Shown here piece after piece: positions 45,908 to 53,817 of a DNA stretch of 64,000 nt; the stretch's first letter is position 1, and each line of letters opens with the position of its first letter. Source of the DNA: Pollutimonas thiosulfatoxidans (GTDB lineage: Bacteria > Pseudomonadota > Gammaproteobacteria > Burkholderiales > Burkholderiaceae_B); contig NZ_CP022987.1 of the NCBI RefSeq assembly GCF_004022565.1, positions 62,001 through 126,000 of the forward strand, written 5' to 3'. The position numbers were made by a program, and so were the translations under genes. The notes under the pieces were generated by a model, which was not told the origin of the DNA, searched no databases, and worked only from the letters and a program-made list of their open reading frames with translations.

Positions 45908-47182
45908 TTGCAAATACAAGACGTGAAACTTGCCGTGGTCGGACTGGGCTACGTGGGTCTGCCGCTGGCAGTGGAGTTTGGCAAGAAGCGATCCGTGCTC
46001 GGTTTCGACATCAATGCACGTCGCATTTCCGAACTTAACGAAGGTAGGGATCACACGCTGGAAGTCAGCACTGAAGAGCTTGCCGAGGCGCAGCAGCTGC
46101 GCTTCACCCACACTGCCGAGCATCTGGCCGAAGCCAATGTGTTCGTCGTGACCGTACCCACGCCTATCGACGCGTACAAGCAGCCGGACCTTACGCCGCT
46201 TATACGCGCCAGCGAGACCATAGGCAAGGTCTTGAAGCGCGGCGATATCGTCATTTATGAATCGACCGTCTATCCGGGCGCAACCGAAGAGGAATGCGTG
46301 CCGGTGCTGGAACGCGTGTCGGGCCTGCGCTTTAACGAAGATTTCTATGCCGGCTATAGCCCCGAGCGCATCAATCCGGGCGATAAGCAGCATCGGGTAT
46401 CGACCATACGCAAGGTGACTTCTGGCTCCACCCCCGAAATCGCCGAGCTGATCGATCAGTTGTACGCGGAAATTATTGTGGCCGGTACGCACAAGGCGCC
46501 GTCCATTCGCGTGGCCGAAGCCGCCAAGGTTATCGAGAACACGCAGCGCGATGTCAATATTGCATTGATCAACGAGTTGGCGCTTATCTTTAACAAGCTG
46601 GGCATCGACACGCAAGCCGTGTTGGAAGCGGCCGGCACAAAATGGAACTTCCTGCCTTTCCGGCCCGGCCTGGTCGGCGGCCATTGCATAGGCGTGGATC
46701 CCTACTACCTGACGCACAAGGCGCAGTCCATCGGCTATCACCCGGAAATCATCCTGGCCGGCCGCCGACTGAATGACTCCATGGGCGGCTATGTCGTGTC
46801 GCAGTTGGTCAAGGCCATGACCAAGCGCTGCATACAGGTGCAAGGCTCGCGCGTATTGGTAATGGGCCTGGCCTTCAAAGAGAACTGTCCTGATCTGCGC
46901 AATACGCGTATTGTGGATATCGTGCGCGAGCTGGCCGACTACAGCATACAGGTCGATGTCTGCGACCCTTGGGTAGACGCGGCAGAAGCGCAGCGCGAAT
47001 ACGGCATTGATCCTGTAGCGCAGCCGCAGGCAGGCACTTACGACGCCATTATTCTTGCCGTCGCCCACGAGCAGTTCGTCGACATGGGTGCAGCGGCCGT
47101 GCACGCACTGGGCAAGCCGGATCATGTGCTGTATGACCTGAAATACGTGCTTGCGGAAAGCGAATCCGATCTGCGTTTGTAA
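45908..47182 (+). CDS. tviB: TviB/WbpO-type UDP-N-acetylhexosamine 6-dehydrogenase
   Basis: The enzyme oxidises UDP-GlcNAc or UDP-GalNAc at C6 to the uronic acid. The 424-residue protein has an N-terminal NAD-binding fold (VVGLGYVGLPLA), the central YSPERINPGD motif, the catalytic Cys in GGHCIGVDPYYL, and a C-terminal domain with VLVMGLAFKENCPDLRN. This pattern fits the TviB/WbpO branch. The start is probably TTG at 45908, behind AGGAG. Paired with the TviC-like epimerase 14 bases downstream, it should supply UDP-GalNAcA. Confidence 0.93.
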   Translation: MQIQDVKLAVVGLGYVGLPLAVEFGKKRSVLGFDINARRISELNEGRDHTLEVSTEELAEAQQLRFTHTAEHLAEANVFVVTVPTPIDAYKQPDLTPLIRASETIGKVLKRGDIVIYESTVYPGATEEECVPVLERVSGLRFNEDFYAGYSPERINPGDKQHRVSTIRKVTSGSTPEIAELIDQLYAEIIVAGTHKAPSIRVAEAAKVIENTQRDVNIALINELALIFNKLGIDTQAVLEAAGTKWNFLPFRPGLVGGHCIGVDPYYLTHKAQSIGYHPEIILAGRRLNDSMGGYVVSQLVKAMTKRCIQVQGSRVLVMGLAFKENCPDLRNTRIVDIVRELADYSIQVDVCDPWVDAAEAQREYGIDPVAQPQAGTYDAIILAVAHEQFVDMGAAAVHALGKPDHVLYDLKYVLAESESDLRL

Positions 47183-47195
47183 GGAGTTCCCCACC

Positions 47196-48221
47196 ATGAG
47201 TACTCGTTATCAAGAAGTGACCGCCAATTTGCAAAGCCAGCCCCGGGTCTGGCTGGTGACCGGCTGCGCGGGCTTTATCGGTTCCAACCTGCTTGAAGCG
47301 CTTTTGGTCATGGGCCAGAAAGTGGTGGGCCTGGATAACTTTTCTACCGGCCATCAGTACAACCTGGATGAGGTCCAGAAAACCGTCACGCCACAGCAGT
47401 GGGCCAATTTCCGCTTCGTCGAAGGCGATATCCGCGAGCTGGATACCTGCCGGCAAGCCCTTAAGGGTGTGGATCATGTCTTGCATCAGGCGGCCCTGGG
47501 CTCGGTGCCGCGGTCGCTGAAAGACCCCATCACCACCAACAGTGTGAACATCGACGGCTTCCTGAACTTGCTGGTGGCGGCGCGCGACGCCGAAGTCCAG
47601 TCCTTTGTGTATGCCGCGTCCAGTTCTACTTATGGCGATCACGAGGCGCTGCCCAAGGTGGAAGACCGCATAGGCCGTCCGCTATCGCCCTATGCGGTGA
47701 CCAAGTATGTAAATGAGTTGTACGCTGACGTCTTTGCGCGCGCCTACGGTTTCGGCAGTATCGGGCTGCGCTACTTCAATGTTTTCGGCAAGCGTCAGGA
47801 CCCCAACGGCGCCTATGCCGCCGTCATCCCGAAATGGATCGCGGCCATGATACGTGGCGAAGATGTCGTGGTGAATGGCGATGGCGAAACCAGCCGCGAT
47901 TTTTGCTTCATCGACAACGTGGTGCAGGCCAATATCCTGGCTTCCCTGGCGCAGCCAGAAGGGGTCAACCAGGTGTACAACGTGGCCTATAACGCGCGCA
48001 CCAGCCTGAATGAATTGTTCGACTACCTGGCCAAGACCTTGGGCACTACCGGCATCGTTTACGACAAGCAGCCGGTCTATGCAGAGTTCCGGCCGGGTGA
48101 TGTCAGGCACTCGCAAGCCGACATCTCCAAAGCCAAGCAGTTGCTGGGTTACGAGCCTATGCACAATATCGTTCAAGGGCTGGAAGTATCAATGCCCTGG
48201 TACACGCAGTTCCTGCGTTGA
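47196..48221 (+). CDS. tviC: TviC/WbpP-type UDP-N-acetylglucosamine 4-epimerase
   Basis: An extended SDR epimerase of 341 residues, starting at ATG 47196 behind AAGGAG. The NAD motif is VTGCAGFIGSNLLE, the catalytic Ser/Tyr/Lys are in ASSSTYG and SPYAVTKYVNEL, and the C-terminal half ends with GYEPMHNIVQGLE. The N-terminal extension before the fold is typical of WbpP/TviC, which interconvert UDP-GlcNAc(A) and UDP-GalNAc(A). Confidence 0.92.
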   Translation: MSTRYQEVTANLQSQPRVWLVTGCAGFIGSNLLEALLVMGQKVVGLDNFSTGHQYNLDEVQKTVTPQQWANFRFVEGDIRELDTCRQALKGVDHVLHQAALGSVPRSLKDPITTNSVNIDGFLNLLVAARDAEVQSFVYAASSSTYGDHEALPKVEDRIGRPLSPYAVTKYVNELYADVFARAYGFGSIGLRYFNVFGKRQDPNGAYAAVIPKWIAAMIRGEDVVVNGDGETSRDFCFIDNVVQANILASLAQPEGVNQVYNVAYNARTSLNELFDYLAKTLGTTGIVYDKQPVYAEFRPGDVRHSQADISKAKQLLGYEPMHNIVQGLEVSMPWYTQFLR

Positions 48222-48222
48222 C

Positions 48223-49578
48223 TTGAAGAGCCTGAAGCAGCGGCTCGAGGGGCTGCATTCGGATCACCGGCGCATTGCCCTGGGCGCCATGCGTGTGGCG
48301 TTCTTCCTGTTGCTCGGGAAGGCGGCCGGGGCCTTCAAGGAAATGGCCGTGGCCTACCGCTACGGCATCAGCGAGGCCGTCGACGCCTATCAGTTCACCA
48401 TGGTGATGGCCAACTGGCTGCCGATCACCATCGTGGGCGCCCTGTCGGTCGTGCTGATACCCGTGCTGGTGCGCACGCGCAGCGAGGACCGCAGCAGCCG
48501 GGCGCGCTTCCTGGGCGAGCTGCAGGGCTGGATGATCGCCGTGGGCACCGTTCTGGCGGTGCTGATTTACGCTGCCTGGCCATGGGTGCTGCAGTTTGCC
48601 GGCCAGGGCCTGCCTGCCGAAGCGCAGCGCATGAGCACCGAGCTCACCTTCGCCTTTGCGCCCGCCGCCTTGCTGACCTTGATGACGGGCATCAGCGCCG
48701 CACGCCTGCGCGCTCACGAGCGGCATATCAATACCTTGCTGGACAGTGTGCCGGCGGTGGTGATCCTGATCTGGGTGCTGCTGGCGACAACGGTGACCGT
48801 ACACGACGTCGGCCCCCTGCTATGGGGAACGCTGGTTGGGTATTTGATTCAGTCCGTCTGGCTGCTGTGGCTGGCATCCAAGGCCGACGGCATGTGGGGG
48901 CGGCCACGCTTGGGCTTTACATCGCACCAGTGGCCCGATCTGGTCAAGGCCGCCGGGGTGATGCTGGTGGGCCAGGTGGCCATGAGCTGCGTGGGGCCTA
49001 TTGATCAGTACACCGCTGCGCAACTGGGAGCCAATGCGAACTCCACCCTAGGCTATGCCAGCCGCCTGTTGTCGCTGCTGCTGGGCGTGGGCGCGGCGTC
49101 GGTAGGGCGCGCGGCCTTGCCCGTGCTGGCGGACATCCAAAGCCGGGGCGATGCCGGCCGTGCGCGCAGCACGGCCTTGAAGTGGTCGGTATTGATGATA
49201 GCCGGCGGGGCGGTGGTAACCGTGGCGGGTTGGGTACTGGCGCCCTGGGGCGTCGAGTTTCTGTTCCAGCGCGGCGCTTTCACGGCAAACGACACGGTCG
49301 CGGTGGCCAGCGTGTTGCGCTGGGGCCTGCTGCAGATGCCGTTTTATTTTGGCGTGTTGATTCTGGTGCAGTTGCTGGCCAGCCAGAATCGATATCGCAT
49401 CATGGCCGCCATCGCGGTGGCCAATTTTCTATTCAAGGCTGTCATGAACGTCGTCCTGGCCCCCATAATGGGGCCCGAAGGCATCATGCTGGCCACAAGT
49501 CTGATGTATGCCTTGTCGTATAGCTGCTATGTTGTAGTGGCCTTGAAACCGCCGGCAGCGGCGACGGCATCCCGTTAG
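48223..49578 (+). CDS. MurJ-like lipid-linked oligosaccharide flippase
   Basis: A 451-residue polytopic protein of the MOP/MurJ superfamily with about 14 helices. It resembles MurJ in the first helices (GAFKEMAVAYRYGISEAVDAY, PITIVGALSVVLIPVL), but given the cluster it more likely flips an undecaprenyl-linked glycan (Wzx role) than lipid II. The start is best placed at TTG 48223, just after the tviC stop, with no clear ribosome site; a later ATG at 48289 is the alternative. Confidence 0.85.
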   Translation: MKSLKQRLEGLHSDHRRIALGAMRVAFFLLLGKAAGAFKEMAVAYRYGISEAVDAYQFTMVMANWLPITIVGALSVVLIPVLVRTRSEDRSSRARFLGELQGWMIAVGTVLAVLIYAAWPWVLQFAGQGLPAEAQRMSTELTFAFAPAALLTLMTGISAARLRAHERHINTLLDSVPAVVILIWVLLATTVTVHDVGPLLWGTLVGYLIQSVWLLWLASKADGMWGRPRLGFTSHQWPDLVKAAGVMLVGQVAMSCVGPIDQYTAAQLGANANSTLGYASRLLSLLLGVGAASVGRAALPVLADIQSRGDAGRARSTALKWSVLMIAGGAVVTVAGWVLAPWGVEFLFQRGAFTANDTVAVASVLRWGLLQMPFYFGVLILVQLLASQNRYRIMAAIAVANFLFKAVMNVVLAPIMGPEGIMLATSLMYALSYSCYVVVALKPPAAATASR

Positions 49579-49579
49579 C

Positions 49580-50725
49580 ATGACACAAGCAGGTACTGTA
49601 TTGAGTTCACCATCCCATCAACCGCATCTGATGATCGTCATTCATTCATTGAATGGCGGCGGCGCCGAGCGTGTGGCCGCCGACTTGAGCGCATACTGGG
49701 TATTGAGGGGTTATCGGGTTTCCGTTGTGACCCAGACCGATCCGTCCACGGATGCCTATGTGCTGCACCAGAAAGTAAAACGCCATGTGCTGGGCACGGC
49801 GTCGGCCAGTGCCGGCAGGCTGGACGCTGTCCTGGCCAATTTGCGGCGTGTCTGGCGCTTGCGCCGCATCATCAAGCGCGAGCGACCCACCGTGGTGCTG
49901 GGCATGATGACCACCTCTTCCATACTGGCTATCGTTGCGGCCCGCAGCATGCCATGCCGCGTGATTGCCACCGAGCATACGCATCCCCCCTCGCAGGAAC
50001 TGCCCGAGATATGGCAGCGGCTGCGCCGCTGGGCCTACCCCCAGGCGTCCGCGGTAGTGGCGCTGACGGCAGGCACTTCGGCCTGGCTGGAGAAGCACGT
50101 GCCAGGCTCACAACTGACGGTCATACCCAATGCGGTGCGCTGGCCGCTGGAGCGCAGCGAGCCCATCATCGAGCCGCCGCCTCGCCAGGGCCGCTATCGC
50201 ATTCTGGCGGTCGGGCGCCTGCATCCACACAAGGGCTTTGACCTGCTGATACGCGCCTTTGAGGAGATCGCCGGGCATTTCCCCAACTGGGATCTGGTGA
50301 TTCTTGGCGAAGGCGAGCTGCGCGACACCCTGCAGCAGCAGATCGACGACGCGGGCCTGGCTGACCGCATCAGTATGCCGGGGCGGGTAGGCAATGTGGC
50401 CGATTGGTACGTGCAGGCCGATCTGTACGCGTTGAGTTCACGCGTCGAAGGGCTGTCCAACACCTTGCTGGAAGCCATGGCCAGCGGGCTGGCGCCGGTG
50501 GCCTTTGATTGCGAGACCGGCCCGCGCGAGATCGTACGCAACGGCATCGACGGTGTGCTGGTCAGCCCGGCAGACGACAATCACGCACTGGCAGCGCATC
50601 TGTCCGATATGATGGCGCATCCGGCACAGCGCGAGGCCTTCGCCCGCCGTGCCGTGGATGTACGCGACCGGTTCTCCACCACACGCATCATGGCGTTGTG
50701 GGGACATTTGTTTGAAGTGCAGTAA
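49580..50725 (+). CDS. GT4-family glycosyltransferase, PglH-like
   Basis: A 381-residue GT-B retaining transferase. The N-terminal HSLNGGGAERV loop and the C-terminal nucleotide-sugar region (AVGRLHPHKGFDLLIRAF, SSRVEGLSNTLLEAMASG with the EX7E pair) are intact. It resembles GalNAc-transferring PglH/PglJ-type enzymes. It starts two bases after the flippase. Confidence 0.9.
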   Translation: MTQAGTVLSSPSHQPHLMIVIHSLNGGGAERVAADLSAYWVLRGYRVSVVTQTDPSTDAYVLHQKVKRHVLGTASASAGRLDAVLANLRRVWRLRRIIKRERPTVVLGMMTTSSILAIVAARSMPCRVIATEHTHPPSQELPEIWQRLRRWAYPQASAVVALTAGTSAWLEKHVPGSQLTVIPNAVRWPLERSEPIIEPPPRQGRYRILAVGRLHPHKGFDLLIRAFEEIAGHFPNWDLVILGEGELRDTLQQQIDDAGLADRISMPGRVGNVADWYVQADLYALSSRVEGLSNTLLEAMASGLAPVAFDCETGPREIVRNGIDGVLVSPADDNHALAAHLSDMMAHPAQREAFARRAVDVRDRFSTTRIMALWGHLFEVQ

Positions 50726-50758
50726 GGCGGCCGCAAGACCGCGCGCGAGCGAACGACT

Positions 50759-52678
50759 ATGTGTGGAATCGTTGGAGTCTGGGGCCCTATGGCCGACAAG
50801 CGGTCCGTCCTGCAAGAGGGCTGCCGCCGCATGCGCCATCGCGGTCCGGACAGCGAAGGCTATTGGGAAGATTCCGAGGCCGGCCTGGCGCTGGGGCACG
50901 TGCGACTGGCCATACTGGACCTGACCCCGGCCGGCCATCAACCCATGGTGTCGGCTTGCGGGCGCTATGCGCTGGTGCTTAATGGTGAAATCTATAACCA
51001 CCTTCAGTTGCGCGCCACACTGGCCTCGCAGGGACAGGCCCCCGACTGGCGCGGGCACTCCGATACCGAAACGGTGCTGGCCGGTTTCGCCGCCTGGGGC
51101 GTAGAAGCAACGCTACAGGCTGCGGTAGGCATGTTTGCCATGGCGCTGTGGGACAGGCAGGACCGCGTGCTGACCCTGATGCGCGACAGGCTGGGCGAGA
51201 AGCCGCTGTATCTGGGTTATGCGGGCGACACTTTTGTATTTGCCTCCGAGCTCAAGGCGCTGGCCCGTATGCCTGCACTGGACCGCAACCTGGACCGCAG
51301 AGCCTTGTCATTGCTGTTGCGGCACAACTATATTCCGGCTCCTTACAGCATCTATGCCGCAGTGGGCAAGCTGCTGCCCGGCACCCTGGTCCAACTGACG
51401 GCCACGCATCTGCGTCGTCGCGAACTGCCGCCGGCACAGACCTATTGGTCCGTCGAAGGGGCTGCACAGGCTGGGCGCGAGCATCCCCTGAGCTTCGATA
51501 CCGATGAGGCGGCCGTCGATGCGCTGGAGTCGGTATTGGGCAATGCCGTACAGGGGCAGATGATTGCCGATGTCGAGCTGGGCGCTTTCCTGTCAGGCGG
51601 GATCGACTCGTCCCTCATCGTGGCCTTGATGCAGAAAGCCCAAAGCCAGCCGGTGCGCAGCTTTTCCATAGGTTTTGACGACCCCGCCTTTAATGAGGCG
51701 CAGCATGCGGCTGCGGTGGCGCAGCAACTGGGCACCAGGCATACCGAGCTTTACGTATCGGCCGACGATGCGCTTGCGGTCGTTCCCCAACTGGCCGGCA
51801 TGTACGACGAGCCGTTTGCCGATTCTTCCCAGATACCCACGGTGCTGGTCACGCGCATGGCGCGCCAGCACGTAACGGTCGCTTTGTCGGGCGACGGCGG
51901 CGACGAGCTGTTTGGCGGCTATTCGCGCTATTTCCGTGCCGACCAGTGGTGGCGCAAGAGGGCGGCAATACCGGCCATGCTGCGTGGGCCCTTGTCGGCG
52001 GGGGCGCGGGCTGCGGCGGGGCTGCTTCCGACCGGGCATCGCCGCGATCGACTGGACAAGCTGTCTCAAGCAATGGGCGCGCCCCATGCCGGTGTTTTCT
52101 ACCGGCAGTTCGTGTCGTACTGGAAGGACCCCGCAACAGCGCTGATAAATGCCCAAGCACCACACACCCTTTTCGATGACCCGGGCGAAGGCGAGTTCTT
52201 CCAACGCATGATGCAGCTTGATGCCGCCACCTATCTGCCTGACGATATTCTCGTCAAGGTCGACCGCGCCGCCATGGCGTGCAGCCTGGAGACCCGCGTG
52301 CCCATGATCGATCATCGGGTGTTCGAGTTTGCACAGCGCCTGCCCTTGGGCTACAAGATACGCGATGGTCGCGGCAAGTGGCTGTTGCGTCAATTGCTGT
52401 ACCGGCACGTGCCGCAGGCTATGGTCGACAGGCCCAAGAAGGGCTTCTCGGTGCCTATGGCTGCCTGGCTGCGTGGGCCGCTGCAAGATTGGGGCGCGGC
52501 CTTGCTGGACCCCGTCCGCCTGCGCGATGGCGGCATCTTCCATGCGGCGCCTGTCATGCAAAAATGGCGCGAACATCAGGCCGGCAAGCACGATTGGAGT
52601 ACGCACTTGTGGTCGGTATTGATGACACAAGCCTGGCTGGAGCAAACCCGGATCAACGATAGCGAGAGGGGAGCATGA
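50759..52678 (+). CDS. AsnB-type glutamine amidotransferase (probable sugar-uronate amidation)
   Basis: A 639-residue class II glutamine amidotransferase. Cys2 (MCGIVG) is the nucleophile, which fixes the start. The synthetase half has the ATP PP-loop LSGGIDSSL and SGDGGDELFGGY. In the Pseudomonas aeruginosa O6 cluster a homologue (WbpS) is thought to convert N-acetylgalactosaminuronate to its amide, and the position next to TviB/TviC suggests the same here. Asparagine synthesis is the alternative, but the surrounding genes argue for the glycan role. Its stop overlaps the next start. Confidence 0.88.
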   Translation: MCGIVGVWGPMADKRSVLQEGCRRMRHRGPDSEGYWEDSEAGLALGHVRLAILDLTPAGHQPMVSACGRYALVLNGEIYNHLQLRATLASQGQAPDWRGHSDTETVLAGFAAWGVEATLQAAVGMFAMALWDRQDRVLTLMRDRLGEKPLYLGYAGDTFVFASELKALARMPALDRNLDRRALSLLLRHNYIPAPYSIYAAVGKLLPGTLVQLTATHLRRRELPPAQTYWSVEGAAQAGREHPLSFDTDEAAVDALESVLGNAVQGQMIADVELGAFLSGGIDSSLIVALMQKAQSQPVRSFSIGFDDPAFNEAQHAAAVAQQLGTRHTELYVSADDALAVVPQLAGMYDEPFADSSQIPTVLVTRMARQHVTVALSGDGGDELFGGYSRYFRADQWWRKRAAIPAMLRGPLSAGARAAAGLLPTGHRRDRLDKLSQAMGAPHAGVFYRQFVSYWKDPATALINAQAPHTLFDDPGEGEFFQRMMQLDAATYLPDDILVKVDRAAMACSLETRVPMIDHRVFEFAQRLPLGYKIRDGRGKWLLRQLLYRHVPQAMVDRPKKGFSVPMAAWLRGPLQDWGAALLDPVRLRDGGIFHAAPVMQKWREHQAGKHDWSTHLWSVLMTQAWLEQTRINDSERGA

Positions 52679-53817
52679 GGATACTGTTCTTTGTCAGCTC
52701 GATGCATGCAGGCGGTGCCGAACGTGTGGCGGCGACGCTGGCCAGCGGCTGGGCACGTCGTGGCGATACGGTCACACTGGTGCCGACCTACACCGGCAAA
52801 GGCAGTTGCTTTTATACGCTGAATCCCGCGGTGCGGCTGGTGTGGCTTGCCGATCGCATGGGCTGGGTGGGCAGAACCTTCTTCACGCCGCTGGCCAAAC
52901 GCTTTGCCATACGCCGCCTGGTGCGCGACACCAATCCCGATGTCATCATTTCCTTTCTGACCAATGTCAACGTGGTCGTGCTGTTTGCCACGCGGGGGCT
53001 GGGCGTGCCGGTCATCGTGTGCGAAAGAACGCATCCCGCCTTCAGTACCAGTGCCGGCAAATGGTTGCAGCGACTGCGCCGCCTGAGCTATCCCTGGGCG
53101 TCGACGGTGGTGCTGCAGTCCGAAGACAGCGTGGCTGCCTTTACCGATATGGTGCCCGGCATGCGCAAGCTGGTGGTTGTTCCCAACCCCTTGCCGCCCG
53201 ACCTGCCCGAGCCTGCACCGGCGCGTAGCGCAGCCGAAGCGCCGCAACGGCGTCATCTCATGGCCATGGGCCGGCTGGTGCCTATCAAGCGTTTCGACAC
53301 CCTGATCCAGGCTTTCGCCGCCCTGGCGCCCGATTATCCGGACTGGGATCTCACCATCTGGGGCGATGGCCCCTTGCGCGACGAGCTCAAGCAAAGTGTT
53401 CAGGAAACAGGCTTGTCCTCACGCATCTCGTTGCCCGGACGAACTGCCGAACCCTGGACGGAGCTGTCGCGCGCCGACGCTTTTGCGATGACCTCCGAAG
53501 TGGAAGGCTTTCCTAACGTCTTGCTTGAAGCCATGGCGCTGGGTCGGGCTTGCGTGACCGTGGACTGTCCCAGCGGCCCGCGCGAGATTACGCAGGACGG
53601 CAAGTATGCCTTGCTGGTGCCCTTGGGCGACCAGGGCGCGCTGGTCCGGGCCTTGTCGCAACTGATGGCAGACCACACCCTGCGTGATGTCATGGGGCGC
53701 CACGCCGCAAGCTTTGTGCGCGAGCGCTACGGGCTGGACGAGGTCTTGCACACCTGGGATGGTGTTATCGCAGCCGCCAGCGAACCGGCCGTCGAGGCCG
53801 CTGTCGAGGCAAGCTGA
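52675..53817 (+). CDS. GT4-family glycosyltransferase
   Basis: A 380-residue GT-B transferase, starting in the ATGA overlap with asnB. Its N-terminus MHAGGAERVAATLASGWARRG and the C-terminal AMGRLVPIKRFDTLIQAF and SEVEGFPNVLLEAMALG motifs are intact. The similarity to the preceding GT4 suggests an old duplication within the cluster. Its stop TGA shares an A with the start of the next gene (TGATG). Confidence 0.9.
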   Translation: MRILFFVSSMHAGGAERVAATLASGWARRGDTVTLVPTYTGKGSCFYTLNPAVRLVWLADRMGWVGRTFFTPLAKRFAIRRLVRDTNPDVIISFLTNVNVVVLFATRGLGVPVIVCERTHPAFSTSAGKWLQRLRRLSYPWASTVVLQSEDSVAAFTDMVPGMRKLVVVPNPLPPDLPEPAPARSAAEAPQRRHLMAMGRLVPIKRFDTLIQAFAALAPDYPDWDLTIWGDGPLRDELKQSVQETGLSSRISLPGRTAEPWTELSRADAFAMTSEVEGFPNVLLEAMALGRACVTVDCPSGPREITQDGKYALLVPLGDQGALVRALSQLMADHTLRDVMGRHAASFVRERYGLDEVLHTWDGVIAAASEPAVEAAVEAS